64,000 nucleotides of DNA, from positions 8,174 to 72,173 of the forward strand of contig CAYUIT010000016.1 in assembly GCA_964444835.1 (NCBI GenBank), written 5' to 3'. Shown one piece after another: positions 37,794 through 46,934 of this stretch. Position 1 is the first letter of the stretch, and each line of letters begins with the position of its first letter. The notes under the pieces were generated by a model. The model saw nothing but the letters and a program-made list of their open reading frames with translations. It did no database searches and was not told the origin of the DNA. The translations under genes and the position numbers were made by a program. The stretch is from CADEED01 sp964444835. GTDB taxonomy: Bacteria; Pseudomonadota; Gammaproteobacteria; Steroidobacterales; Steroidobacteraceae.

Positions 37794-38903
37794 TCAGAAA
37801 GTGACGACGCTGCGAATTGACTCACCGGCGTGCATCAAGTCGAAGGCGTCGTTGATCCGCGCAAGCGGCATCGTATGCGTGATCAGCGGATCGATTTGGA
37901 TCTTGCCGTCCATGTACCAATCGACGATTTTCGGCACGTCCGTGCGCCCGCGAGCGCCGCCAAACGCCGTGCCCTTCCACACGCGCCCCGTCACGAGCTG
38001 GAATGGCCGCGTGCGAATCTCCTGACCGGCACCAGCGACGCCGATGATGATCGACTCACCCCAACCGCGGTGGCAACACTCAAGGGCTTGCCGCATGAGA
38101 TCGACGTTACCGACGCATTCGAACGAGTAGTCAGCGCCGCCGTCTGTCAGCGCCACGAGATACGCCACCAAATCGCCCTGCACTTCCTTCGGATTGACGA
38201 AGTGCGTCATGCCGAAACGCTCGGCAAGCGGCTTACGCGCCGGATTGAGATCGACACCGATAATCTTGTTAGCACCAGCAAGCCTTGCGCCTTGAATGAC
38301 GTTGAGGCCGATACCGCCGAGGCCAAAGACCACCACGTTGGCGCCAGGCTCAACTTTCGCCGTGTTGATGACGGCGCCGATGCCAGTCGTGACGCCGCAG
38401 CCGATGTAGCAAACCTTGTCGAACGGCGCATCTTCGCGAATCTTCGCGAGCGCGATCTCGGGCAGCACGGTGAAGTTGGAAAACGTGGAGCAACCCATGT
38501 AGTGATGCACGGTCTCCTTGCCAACCGAGAACCGGCTCGTGCCATCGGGCATCATGCCTTTGCCCTGCGTCGCGCGAATGGCGGTACACAGATTGGTCTT
38601 GTGCGAGGTGCACGATTTGCACTGCCGACACTCGGGCGTGTAGAGCGGAATGACGTGATCGCCTTTCTTCAGGCTGGTAACACCCGGCCCGACGTCGACC
38701 ACGATTCCGGCGCCTTCATGGCCGAAGATGACCGGGAACAAACCCTCGGGGTCCGCGCCGGAGCGCGTGAATTCGTCGGTGTGGCAGACGCCAGTCGCTT
38801 TGATCTCGACCAGCACTTCGCCAGCACGCGGACCAGCCAGATCCACTTCAATGACTTCGAGTGGTTTGTTAGCGGCCCAAGCGACCGCGGCGCGAGTCTT
38901 CAT
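37794..38903 (-). CDS. frmA: S-(hydroxymethyl)glutathione dehydrogenase / class III alcohol dehydrogenase
   Basis: A 369-aa zinc dehydrogenase. The catalytic zinc ligands are Cys in GVCHTDEF and His/Glu in GHEGAGIV. The structural zinc Cys set is in ECRQCKSCTSHKTNLC near residue 90-105. The NAD fold reads VFGLGGIGLNVIQGARLAGANKIIGVD near 193-218. It oxidises S-hydroxymethylglutathione to S-formylglutathione (and acts as S-nitrosoglutathione reductase in many bacteria). It is operonic with fghA. There is no FrmR-type repressor next to it, so control differs from the E. coli frmRAB arrangement. Confidence 0.96.
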   Translation of the reverse strand: MKTRAAVAWAANKPLEVIEVDLAGPRAGEVLVEIKATGVCHTDEFTRSGADPEGLFPVIFGHEGAGIVVDVGPGVTSLKKGDHVIPLYTPECRQCKSCTSHKTNLCTAIRATQGKGMMPDGTSRFSVGKETVHHYMGCSTFSNFTVLPEIALAKIREDAPFDKVCYIGCGVTTGIGAVINTAKVEPGANVVVFGLGGIGLNVIQGARLAGANKIIGVDLNPARKPLAERFGMTHFVNPKEVQGDLVAYLVALTDGGADYSFECVGNVDLMRQALECCHRGWGESIIIGVAGAGQEIRTRPFQLVTGRVWKGTAFGGARGRTDVPKIVDWYMDGKIQIDPLITHTMPLARINDAFDLMHAGESIRSVVTF

Positions 38904-38979
38904 CGATCCGTCCCCTACACCTCATGACGAGAGCGTCATTGTGCCACGGGGCACGCGGCTCGTCGCCGCGCGTGGGACC

Positions 38980-40734
38980 TTAGGCGGACAGCGACAGGAA
39001 TTCCGTACCGCGGGCAGCGACGGCATCCAACACATCCCGGAACGGGACGGGCCGCGCGATTGCAAATCCTTGACCGAACTGCACACCGAGTTCCGCGAGC
39101 CGATTGCGGATACCGACCGTCTCGACATACTCCGCGACCGTCGTGATACCCATACCATCCGCAAGTTGGACGATGGCGCAGACGAGCGCTTCCGAGCGAG
39201 TGTTCTTTTCGATGTCGCGAACGTAGGCGCCATCGAGTTTGATGGTGCTCACGTCGAGCGCCTTCAGGTACGCGAGCGAGTTGACGCCCGTACCGAAGTC
39301 ATCGAGCGCAAATCGCACGCCGAGCGCCGAGAGCTGCTTCATGCAAGCTTGCAATTGCGCCAAGTTCGCGGCGGCAGCGGCCTCAGTGATCTCGAACACG
39401 AGATCCTTGCCTTGGATGCCGTACTCCTGCATCGCCGCTTCGAGCCAATCCGCGAAGCCCACCGAGCCGATCGTGGGGCCCGATAGATTGATCGAAACAC
39501 GAATCGTCTCGCCCTTCATCTTTGCGTTGAACGCCTTGAGCTGCTCGAAGGATTTGCGCACCACCGCGCGGTCCATCTCGGGCAACAATTGATAGCGGGT
39601 CGCCGCCGACATGAACTGCGCCGGCTCCATCAGTGCGCCATTCGTATCTCGCAAACGCACTAACAACTCATACGCCAGCGGCAGAGAATTATTGATCAGC
39701 GGCGCAACGGTTTGCGCATACACCTCGATACGGCCCTCTTGCAGGGCGTCGCGAATTCGGCCGATCGCGACAATATCGTCGTGACGGCGAATGATGCTGA
39801 GATCTTCAGCGCGGTACACCTCGGCTCGGCCCCGGCCACGATCCTTCGCAGCTTTGCAGGCAATTTCTGCCTCGGCGACCACTTGCTCGAGCTTGGAGCC
39901 CGGCCCGTTGGCCGCCGCAATGCCCCATGACACCGACACATCGATCTTGCCGCCACCTGTGCCGTCGCCCACCGTGAGCTGAGCGACGTCTGCGCCAATC
40001 TTGCTAACGATCTTCTGCGCTTGCTCGAGCGATACTTCCGGCAGCAGCATCATGAAGCGATCACCTGACAGGCGGCTCGCGAGCCCACCTGCAGCGCGCA
40101 CGCGACCGCGAATGGCATTGCCCACTTCTGCAATCACCTTGTCGCCCGCAGCGTAGCCGCGCAAGTCGTTTGCGACGTGCATGCGATCGATGTCGCCATA
40201 CACCATGCAATAGGCTTTGGGGCCGGCTGCACCATTGATCAAGCGTTGCGCGTCGCTCTTGAAGGCCGACCATGCGAGCAGACCGGTCAGCTTGTCGCGG
40301 TCGCGCTGCTGCGCGCGACAATACAGGCGCGAAAAGCGTTCGGCGCGACGCACTGTGTTCTCGTCGAACTTATCGCCCTCGGGGCGATTCAGCACGATGA
40401 GCGCGCCTGTGACCTTCTTGCCATCAGGTACCAACGGCACGGCGACGAGACGACACGATACAGGCGCGCCAGGCGAGGCTTTCAGCTTGTTAGTTACGAT
40501 CGGCGTGCCAGCCGCGACAACGCGCTGGGCGATCTCTTGACCGAGCGCCGCAATCTGGGCCTCGGCAAACTTCTCGTTCTCGGGACTACCCGCCCAAATC
40601 TGTTGCGACCGGGCATGCGGAGTCACGATCGCCGCCGCCGCGCACCCAATGCGGGCACACGCGACACGCAACACGGCCATAGCATCCATGGCCGTATGCG
40701 CGCTGGTGCGAGCAACGGTATCGGCGGACTCCAA
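38980..40734 (-). CDS. GAF-like / degenerate GGDEF / EAL domain protein
   Basis: About 584 aa. The start is uncertain: a TTG with GGAG upstream (LESADTVARTS) is chosen because no ATG gives a complete N-terminus. The N-terminal 170 residues resemble a GAF sensor. The cyclase region has SGDRF in place of GGDEF, so diguanylate cyclase activity is unlikely. The EAL region keeps the acidic, Asn, Lys and Gln positions: YELLVRLRD, SINLSG, FEITEAA, DDFGTGVNS, IKLDGAYV, AEYVET and GQGFAIARP. It is therefore probably an active c-di-GMP phosphodiesterase. It is cytosolic, with no membrane segments seen. An AAACGTTT sequence lies just upstream of the start. Confidence 0.82.
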   Translation of the reverse strand: MESADTVARTSAHTAMDAMAVLRVACARIGCAAAAIVTPHARSQQIWAGSPENEKFAEAQIAALGQEIAQRVVAAGTPIVTNKLKASPGAPVSCRLVAVPLVPDGKKVTGALIVLNRPEGDKFDENTVRRAERFSRLYCRAQQRDRDKLTGLLAWSAFKSDAQRLINGAAGPKAYCMVYGDIDRMHVANDLRGYAAGDKVIAEVGNAIRGRVRAAGGLASRLSGDRFMMLLPEVSLEQAQKIVSKIGADVAQLTVGDGTGGGKIDVSVSWGIAAANGPGSKLEQVVAEAEIACKAAKDRGRGRAEVYRAEDLSIIRRHDDIVAIGRIRDALQEGRIEVYAQTVAPLINNSLPLAYELLVRLRDTNGALMEPAQFMSAATRYQLLPEMDRAVVRKSFEQLKAFNAKMKGETIRVSINLSGPTIGSVGFADWLEAAMQEYGIQGKDLVFEITEAAAAANLAQLQACMKQLSALGVRFALDDFGTGVNSLAYLKALDVSTIKLDGAYVRDIEKNTRSEALVCAIVQLADGMGITTVAEYVETVGIRNRLAELGVQFGQGFAIARPVPFRDVLDAVAARGTEFLSLSA

Positions 40735-40743
40735 GCAATGACT

Positions 40744-40755
40744 CCAAACGTTTTC
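40744..40755. promoter_or_regulatory. Possible LacI-type operator CCAAACGTTTTC upstream of the GGDEF/EAL gene
   Basis: Contains the same AAACGTTT core as the four glucan-locus operators, immediately before the likely start of the c-di-GMP protein. Flanks are less symmetric, and part of it would be coding if a longer start is used, so the call is weak. Confidence 0.35.
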
Positions 40756-40889
40756 TGGTATCTGGAGCGTAGGAGAAAGCCTGGATTGGGGGTGCGAACG
40801 AGTCCGCAAGTGCAGGGGAGCGCGCCGTATTGACTCAGACGTTATGCGACGTGCGTCACACGCCGGGGGCCCATTGGCGCCCGCCGGGG

Positions 40890-41564
40890 CTAGAACCAGC
40901 CGTAGTTGAAGCTGATGCTGATTCGGTCAGTCTGCGTAGTATTGGGCGGCACCTCATGGCGCAGCCAGCTTTCGAACAATACGAGCGTGCCCACCGTCGC
41001 GGGCAGCGTCACCCACCAACGATTCGCCACCCGACAGTCCGCCATTCGAGGCAACGCGGCCATGTAGCGCTCGAGTCGCGGATCCTCGAACTTGATACCC
41101 GCAGCACCCTTCGCCGCTTGCACATAGTAGGTTCCACTAACAACTGCATGCGGATGCAAATGCAGGCCGTGCACGCAATGTGCGCCCATGATATTGATCC
41201 AGCAATCGGTCATTTGAATCTGACGCCCACGGGTATCGACCTCGAGCGAGCGCAGAAACCGCGCGACGTGTGGCTGCACGCGCCGCTCGAACTCGGCGAA
41301 GGTCGGTACGATCTCATGCAAACGATGCTGCGAGCCGTAAGACGTGAAGCCATTGGGGTAGTGGCGCCGGGACCAAGCACGACCGGCGTCGTCATCGACC
41401 GAGATCTGTTCGCATTGGCGCCGCAAGCGCGCGTTGAGGCGCGCACCGAGCCGCCGCTCGAGCGGTGCCTGATAGATCGACGTCGGGAAATAATGTTTTG
41501 CTGTCACGACGACGAGACTAGCGAGCGCGACTGCCTGTGGTAAAGCCCCGCGCGTGGTCGCCAT
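40890..41564 (-). CDS. Putative 2OG-Fe(II) oxygenase (TIGR02466-like)
   Basis: About 224 aa from MATTRGALPQ. Visible family blocks: YFPTSIYQAPL near the N-terminus, GLHLHPHAVVSGTYYVQ (iron-ligand His region), IKFEDPRLE, LVLFESWLRHEVPPN (second His) and DRISISFNYGWF at the end. This pattern matches the small putative 2-oxoglutarate/iron dioxygenases with an HxxD/E...H double-stranded beta-helix fold; the substrate is unknown. It is divergent from the DUF937 gene with a 66-bp spacer. A longer start is possible but would run toward that gene. Confidence 0.7.
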   Translation of the reverse strand: MATTRGALPQAVALASLVVVTAKHYFPTSIYQAPLERRLGARLNARLRRQCEQISVDDDAGRAWSRRHYPNGFTSYGSQHRLHEIVPTFAEFERRVQPHVARFLRSLEVDTRGRQIQMTDCWINIMGAHCVHGLHLHPHAVVSGTYYVQAAKGAAGIKFEDPRLERYMAALPRMADCRVANRWWVTLPATVGTLVLFESWLRHEVPPNTTQTDRISISFNYGWF

Positions 41565-41630
41565 CGCATTTCTTTCGGCCCCATGCGAGACTTGCCGCAG
41601 ACTCACTGGGATCGCAAGGAGACAAATCAG

Positions 41631-42239
41631 ATGGACCTATTGAACACGATTCTCTCGGCGGGCGGCGGCACCGTCGTACGCCAGGTAGCCAACCAATTCG
41701 GCACCGACGAGTCGCAGACTAACAGCGCCTTGGCGCAGATCATTCGCGTCCTCGGCCAAGGCGTCGCGCAGAACGCCGCCACTCCGACCGGTCTCGAGAG
41801 TCTCACGCGGGCACTCGGGTCTGGCAGCCACGCGCGTTACCTCGACGACGTGAGTGCGCTGTCGGATCCGGCCGCACGCGCCGATGGCAATGGCATCCTC
41901 GGACACATTCTCGGCAGCCCAGACATCAGTCGTGCGCTTGCGGGGCGTGTCGCCGGCCAAACGGGGCTCTCGCAAGACGTAATCAAGAAGCTGCTGCCGG
42001 TGGCAGCGATGTTATTGATGGGTGCTCTGTCAAAGCGAACGCAAGGCGGCAGCGGTCTCGGCGGCCTGTTAGGCGACACACTCGCGCGAGCAAGCGCACC
42101 CGCGGCCGCACCCGCACGGCCCGCACAAACCAGCTCGTCACCGCTCGGCGGACTATTGGGGATGCTCGATCGCGACGGCGATGGCTCTCCCGCCGACGAC
42201 ATTCTGAAGATGGCAGCGCAAGTCCTGATGCGCCGTTGA
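41631..42239 (+). CDS. DUF937 (YidB-like) protein
   Basis: A 202-aa protein with start MDLLNTILSAGGGTVV behind a clear AAGGAG. DUF937 blocks: VANQFGTDESQTNSALAQI near the N-terminus, ILGHILGSPDISRALAGRVAGQTGLSQDVIKKLLPVAAMLLMGAL (about 97-140), then a Gly/Ala-rich linker and the C-terminal LGGLLGMLDRDGDGSPADDILKMA. The function of the family is unknown; there is no signal peptide. It is followed by the convergent M14 peptidase 32 bp away. Confidence 0.8.
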   Translation: MDLLNTILSAGGGTVVRQVANQFGTDESQTNSALAQIIRVLGQGVAQNAATPTGLESLTRALGSGSHARYLDDVSALSDPAARADGNGILGHILGSPDISRALAGRVAGQTGLSQDVIKKLLPVAAMLLMGALSKRTQGGSGLGGLLGDTLARASAPAAAPARPAQTSSSPLGGLLGMLDRDGDGSPADDILKMAAQVLMRR

Positions 42240-42271
42240 GCACGGCGCGCGCGGCCGCCTCGAGCTGCCGG

Positions 42272-45004
42272 TCAACGCACGGGCCGCGCGTGCGCTGCGC
42301 CGCGATACACGGCATTCAACAACAGCAAGTTGAGGCCGTCGTTGAAGCTGCGCAGCGTCGGGTCTGCCGTGAAGCCGATGATCATCCCGCGACCCTTCGG
42401 CTCGACGAGCACGAACGGCTTGTACGCGAGTTGTTGTCGGTTCTCATCCCACAGATAGCCGCTTGCTAACAACTCGCTTGCGGGAGCGAATCGCGCCACG
42501 TTGAATCCAGCATCGAGCTTGACAGGCGTATAGATGTCCTGACCTTGGTACATCACGTGTACGCGTGCCGCGACGCCGGCGGCGAGCCAATGAGCGCTAT
42601 CCACCTCGGCGCGCACGAGCACCCCTGCGACGGAATCCGGCGCAGCCCGCTTGGGCTGGATGGATTGCTTCGCCGCCTCCGCATCACGAATCAAAGTGCC
42701 TGCTACTGTCGCGCGCTCCGCTTTCGCATCTGCGTCCCCGGCTTTGTCGGTACCCGGCTTCTTGTCTTTGCTTGCACCATCATCGGCCGGTGCGGCATCT
42801 TCACGTCGCACCGACAAGAGCTCGATGTCGGGCGACGCGAGAAAACGCATCGCGCGACCGAGTCCGATCAACACACCCCCACGCTTGACCCAGGCAGCGA
42901 GATTGTCCGCCTCCTTCTCGCCCCAGCGTGACTCGAAATCGCCATCGGGCAGGATCAACACTTCGAAATCGTTCAACTCCGCGCGCCCGAGCGCAGCAGA
43001 GCGAATGACGGTCACCGGCTGCCCGAATTGCTGTTCGAGCAGAAACCGAGCCGCGCCCGCGGCCGTCGCATCGGTCGGGCTGTCCCACGCGAGCGCTATA
43101 CGCGGCGCCGGCATCTCGACCACCTTGGCCGAGCCAAAGCTGGGACCCGCAGTGACCCAACTATCGTTCACGCCCGTCACGCGCGCGCCGGTCTGCTCTG
43201 CGAGCTTGGCGAGCCGGGCCCCCAAGTTCGGCGCGTTGTCCGCGACCGAGATGATCAACGTGCCCGCGGGATAACTCACACCGCCGTGCACAAACGCTTC
43301 GTCGCTCGAGCGCACCCGGATGCCCGCTCGTCGCGCCGCCACTAACAACCGTGCGGAGGCGGTATCGCCCCACGGGACCAGAAAGGCGACCAAAGCATCG
43401 GCGCTGCGCAACTCGCCGGGCACGAAGCTCCCAGGCTGGACAGCATCGCTGGCGACTTTCGGCATGGCCGAACAGCGCTCGATCTTGACGTTGTACAACA
43501 GTGGCAGCGACCACGCAGTCACGTCGTAGATCTCGTCCGGTAGATCGCGGGCACGACGGCGCTCTTGCTCCGCCACGAACTGCGGATCGAGCGGTACTTG
43601 CTCATCGAGTAGCACGCGCACCATGCGCCCTGCCGGTTGCGCACTATCAATCAAGTACGAGCCCGCACCAAAGGTCTTGCCGCAGGCCGTGAAGCTCGTG
43701 CGGGCGCGCCCGATCTCAACACCCTGTTGCGCAATCAAGCTCGCGAACTTGTTAGCCGTACCTTGATCGAGCTGCGTCGGAATGACGAGTAAGCGTTGCG
43801 AAGACTTCCGCCCCACTTCGATGGCCGATGACCGATAGTCGTAGAAATCGCGCAGAAACTTGGCGCGATTCTGCGCGACCACTTCGATTGTCGACAGTGA
43901 CGCGATCGCTTGCGATTCTGCGGTGCTCGCAAACGTAAAGCGTGTCCCGTCCTGCCGCTGCGCGGCAAGGCCGCGGGCCGAACCTTGCTCGTAGGTCATG
44001 GCGACGGCGCCATGGTGTGCCGGCCAGCCGTCGCCGTAGCCTGGGTAAAAGAGGTCGTACACTTCCCGCGTAAAGTACGGACGGCCAAATTGATCGAACC
44101 AGCGCGCGTTGTTACGCCCAATCAGTTCGCGATTGGCATTCTGCGTGGTCGTGAGCCAGGGATTCGTCGGCGGCCCGGCAGGCGCGAAAAAATACGTCGC
44201 GTTCGTGCTCATCTCATGCACGTCCGCGAGTACGACGGGAAACCACTCGAGGATTGCGCGCGTGTGCGCCCGGCTTTCAGGCTGTGTTTGTGCGAACCAA
44301 TCGCGATTCAAGTCGAAAAGATAGTGATTGAAACGCCCTGGCGGCCAAGGTTCATTGCGCTCGGCTGCCAGCGGATGCGGATCGACGGCGAGGCCGGTTG
44401 CGCCCCGATTCGCATGAATGAATCGATCGCGCCCATCGGGATTCTGGATAGGATTGAGAATCACGACTGTGTTCGCGAGCATCGTCGCGACGCGCGGATC
44501 CCCTTGCGCCGCCAATAAGTGATACAGCGTCTGCAAGGCACCGTCGGTCGTTCCGGGCTCGTTACCGTGTACGGAGTACGCCAACCACACGACGGCAGGC
44601 AGCGAGTCGATCCAACGGCCGGCCGCCGCAGCAGACGTCTTGCGCGGATCCGCAAGCGCCGCCATGCCTTGTTTGATCTCTTCAAGGCGTGCGATGTTGT
44701 TAGGAGCACTGACGATCGCATAAGTGAGTTCGCGGCCCTGCCAGCTCTGCCCGTAGTCGACCAAGCGCACGCGGTCCGGCGCGGCCGCCGCGATGGCCTG
44801 CAGGTACCGCCGTACGTCGGCGTGGGTCGTCATCCGTTCGCCCAACTGGAAGCCCAAAACGGACTGTGTGGTAGGCACCGCCGCGTCGTATGTCACATTG
44901 GGCCATGCGGCCACGGGTTCGCCGGTGGGCAAGCCAGCCGCGAACGGATTCGACGACGCCAAGCACAGCAAAGCAGCCAAAGCCACGGACGGGGCGTATT
45001 TCAC
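42272..45004 (-). CDS. Secreted M14-family zinc carboxypeptidase-like protein
   Basis: A 910-aa protein starting at GTG (VKYAPSVALAALLCLASS) with AAGGGAG upstream; signal peptide to about residue 23 (PFAAG). M14 domain: substrate region YGQSWQGRELTYAIVS, zinc ligands in HGNEPGTTDGAL (HxxE), ILNPIQNPDGRDRF, the third zinc ligand His in ADVHEMSTNATYF and a candidate catalytic Glu in MTYEQGSARGL. The second half (about 470-910) has a GATase/Rossmann-like fold (LAAWVKRGGVLIGLGRAMRF) and a charged low-complexity linker, as in the large proteobacterial M14 peptidases. Periplasmic or exported. Specificity unknown. Confidence 0.85.
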   Translation of the reverse strand: MKYAPSVALAALLCLASSNPFAAGLPTGEPVAAWPNVTYDAAVPTTQSVLGFQLGERMTTHADVRRYLQAIAAAAPDRVRLVDYGQSWQGRELTYAIVSAPNNIARLEEIKQGMAALADPRKTSAAAAGRWIDSLPAVVWLAYSVHGNEPGTTDGALQTLYHLLAAQGDPRVATMLANTVVILNPIQNPDGRDRFIHANRGATGLAVDPHPLAAERNEPWPPGRFNHYLFDLNRDWFAQTQPESRAHTRAILEWFPVVLADVHEMSTNATYFFAPAGPPTNPWLTTTQNANRELIGRNNARWFDQFGRPYFTREVYDLFYPGYGDGWPAHHGAVAMTYEQGSARGLAAQRQDGTRFTFASTAESQAIASLSTIEVVAQNRAKFLRDFYDYRSSAIEVGRKSSQRLLVIPTQLDQGTANKFASLIAQQGVEIGRARTSFTACGKTFGAGSYLIDSAQPAGRMVRVLLDEQVPLDPQFVAEQERRRARDLPDEIYDVTAWSLPLLYNVKIERCSAMPKVASDAVQPGSFVPGELRSADALVAFLVPWGDTASARLLVAARRAGIRVRSSDEAFVHGGVSYPAGTLIISVADNAPNLGARLAKLAEQTGARVTGVNDSWVTAGPSFGSAKVVEMPAPRIALAWDSPTDATAAGAARFLLEQQFGQPVTVIRSAALGRAELNDFEVLILPDGDFESRWGEKEADNLAAWVKRGGVLIGLGRAMRFLASPDIELLSVRREDAAPADDGASKDKKPGTDKAGDADAKAERATVAGTLIRDAEAAKQSIQPKRAAPDSVAGVLVRAEVDSAHWLAAGVAARVHVMYQGQDIYTPVKLDAGFNVARFAPASELLASGYLWDENRQQLAYKPFVLVEPKGRGMIIGFTADPTLRSFNDGLNLLLLNAVYRGAAHARPVR

Positions 45005-45173
45005 GCGAACTCCCTTGCAAACCCACCAGGTGAAGCAACGAGTATAGCCGTCGACTGAGGCCACGCGATCGCACCGTGGTAACAGAAGGCGCCTGACCTG
45101 GGCTCTTTCCACGCGCTCATAGTTTCAATCGGATCGGGAGGCGCTATAGTGTGTATAGGGGTTCAAGTTCGTC

Positions 45174-46070
45174 ATGACTGCGCGCGATTTCCAAAAGTAT
45201 TATCAAGCGCCGCTGCCTGCGCTGCTGGCGTTCATCACCGTTTTCGCGTGGCAAGCCATCGGGCACTTCTTGATGCACCAGATGGAGTACGCGTGGTTTC
45301 ACGATCACGTGTTCTTAGCCGCGTTCGTGATCGGCGCCGTCGGCGTGTGGGCCATTTGGTACGGCCGCGATAAATCTGAGAATGCAGCGACGCTACTGGG
45401 TTTCGTGGGTGGCAATCTGATTTGGTTGTCGTGGATCGAATTCAGCTTTGTCTACGTGGCCGAAGACCTCGGCGTACAGTCGGTCTTGTGGGGCGCCAAA
45501 GATACGAAGGCCGAGTATCGCGTGATGTTGTCGTCGATCGGCGTACTGTTCGCGACGTTGGTGTTTTTCTTCTTCAATCGCGACACGCGTTGCAATGCGT
45601 TCATGTGGCTGCATCGTAAACTGCGTCTCGACCCCGGTGAAAAGACCACCGCACAACACCGCAATGTCTGCTCGATCGTCGCGATGGAGACCATCTACGT
45701 CACGTGGTTCTTCTACATCGTGCTGTTGACGCTGTACAACCCGGCATTCTTCGGCACCGATCACTGGGTCACGTTTGCGGCCTGCGGGTTCTTCTTCGTC
45801 TGGGCGATCTATTTGCTGCAGCGCTTATGGTGGTTCCAGCGGATGGCGCCGGCCCTGCGCTACGCCATTCCCACGGGCATCATTCTGTGGAACGTGGTCG
45901 AGATCTTGGAGAAGTGGGGCCACATCGACGAGATCTGGGTACAACCGCAGAAGTACGCGTTCGAAATTAGCGTGACAGTCGCGGCGTTCGTACTAACGAT
46001 CATTTTGGCAGTTGTTAGCCCTGCGCGCCGAATCGTGCGGCAGCAAAGCGCCGAGGGCTCGGCGCGTTGA
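45174..46070 (+). CDS. Multi-pass membrane protein of unknown function
   Basis: A 298-aa protein with about eight hydrophobic segments: LLAFITVFAWQAIGHFL, VFLAAFVIGAVGVWAIWYG, LLGFVGGNLIWLSWIEFSFV, IGVLFATLVFFFF, MWLHRKLRL then IYVTWFFYIVLLTLY, WVTFAACGFFFVWAIYLLQ, IPTGIILWNVVEILEKW and a final VAAFVLTIILAVV. Conserved His and Glu residues lie in or beside membrane segments (GHFLMHQMEY, FHDH, WIEF), which may indicate metal or heme handling, but no known family is recognised. It is translationally coupled (TTGA) to the VOC protein. A TATAGT-like -10 lies at about 45145. Confidence 0.8.
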   Translation: MTARDFQKYYQAPLPALLAFITVFAWQAIGHFLMHQMEYAWFHDHVFLAAFVIGAVGVWAIWYGRDKSENAATLLGFVGGNLIWLSWIEFSFVYVAEDLGVQSVLWGAKDTKAEYRVMLSSIGVLFATLVFFFFNRDTRCNAFMWLHRKLRLDPGEKTTAQHRNVCSIVAMETIYVTWFFYIVLLTLYNPAFFGTDHWVTFAACGFFFVWAIYLLQRLWWFQRMAPALRYAIPTGIILWNVVEILEKWGHIDEIWVQPQKYAFEISVTVAAFVLTIILAVVSPARRIVRQQSAEGSAR

Positions 46071-46609
46071 ATACGCCAGGTGCACTGCCCTCGAAACACG
46101 AGTTGCTGCAACAGGCCTGGGTCGTCGACGACTTAGAGGCCGCCGCGCAGCGCTTTTCGCGCACGCTCGGCATCGGGCCATTCTTCGTTGCCGAGTATCG
46201 ACCCGAGTTCTTCGAGGGCGTGGAATACCGCGGTCGCCCGGGCAGCTTGCAGATGCGCACCGCGATCGCGTACGCGGGCGCTGTCCAAATCGAACTGATC
46301 CAGCCGACGGGCGATGGGCCTTCGTGTTACCGCGACACCGTGCCCGCGGGCCACGAGGGATTCCATCACATATGCTTCTGGACGCACGATCTCGAGCGTG
46401 ACATCGCCGACTACGTTGCACGGGGCTGCAGTATTGCCGTGCGTGGCCGCGTCAAGAAAGGCCCGGGATTCGCGTATCTCGATGCCGTGTCGAGCGTTGG
46501 CTACATGATCGAGCTGCTCGAGTACTCAGCGGGCATTGCACAAGTCTTCGACCGCTGGCGCGCGACTTGCGCCGAGTGGTCGGGCGGCGAGCTCTTCGTC
46601 CGCCGCTAG
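46067..46609 (+). CDS. VOC-superfamily (glyoxalase-like) protein
   Basis: A 180-aa protein starting at a TTG that overlaps the upstream stop (TTGA). Two vicinal-oxygen-chelate modules are seen: QQAWVVDDLEAAAQRFSRTLGIGPF (strand-helix with first metal-ligand region) and GFHHICFWTHDLERDIADYVARG (His pair), ending VGYMIELLEY with the metal-ligand Glu. It resembles methylmalonyl-CoA epimerase/Glyoxalase_4 relatives. Reaction unknown. Co-translated with the membrane protein before it. Confidence 0.75.
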   Translation: MNTPGALPSKHELLQQAWVVDDLEAAAQRFSRTLGIGPFFVAEYRPEFFEGVEYRGRPGSLQMRTAIAYAGAVQIELIQPTGDGPSCYRDTVPAGHEGFHHICFWTHDLERDIADYVARGCSIAVRGRVKKGPGFAYLDAVSSVGYMIELLEYSAGIAQVFDRWRATCAEWSGGELFVRR

Positions 46610-46777
46610 TGTCGCGGCCGCATGATCGCGTGGGTCGCGATCGCGAGAATCGCGGCCAGCGTGGCAATGCCATCACGAGCGTGACGCAAAAGCTCGCGAC
46701 CGACCGCATGCCGCGCCATTGTCGAGCTGCAAGATCAACAGAAGTGGAATCAGCACGATATTGACGGCGAGAAACAT
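46606..46777 (-). pseudogene. Possible frameshifted small two-helix membrane protein
   Basis: On the minus strand an ATG (46775-46777) opens MFLAVNIVLIPLLLILQL, a perfect membrane helix. After residues DNGAA the hydrophobic continuation moves to another frame: RELLRHARDG, then IATLAAILAIATHAIMRPRH, ending in TAG at 46606. The length is 172 bp, not divisible by 3, consistent with one indel near 46700-46730. Joined, it would be a roughly 57-aa protein with two membrane helices. This is a weak call from hydrophobicity alone. Confidence 0.25.
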
Positions 46778-46934
46778 TGGCACTCACAGCGATAAGCCAG
46801 TCCGTGCCGTACTCGACTCGTCTGACGGGTGACGCATTGTGCGAGTGGTTCGACATGCGAGAGTCGCAAACTCGGTAACGTCACCGTCTCTATACTCGCT
46901 GACCGTTGTCTTGGCGCTTTGGATGAGGCCTCTT
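46610..46934. other. 325-bp stretch without an intact gene
   Basis: Holds the possible broken small membrane ORF on the minus strand (to 46777). Further right, a TATACT hexamer near 46891 is a weak -10 candidate for the gene starting at 46935. No hairpin, repeat or RNA gene was recognised. Confidence 0.5.

Noticed and set aside
37830..38927. 365-codon plus-strand frame over frmA
   Set aside because: Antisense shadow of a clear zinc alcohol dehydrogenase with all zinc ligands in the other strand.
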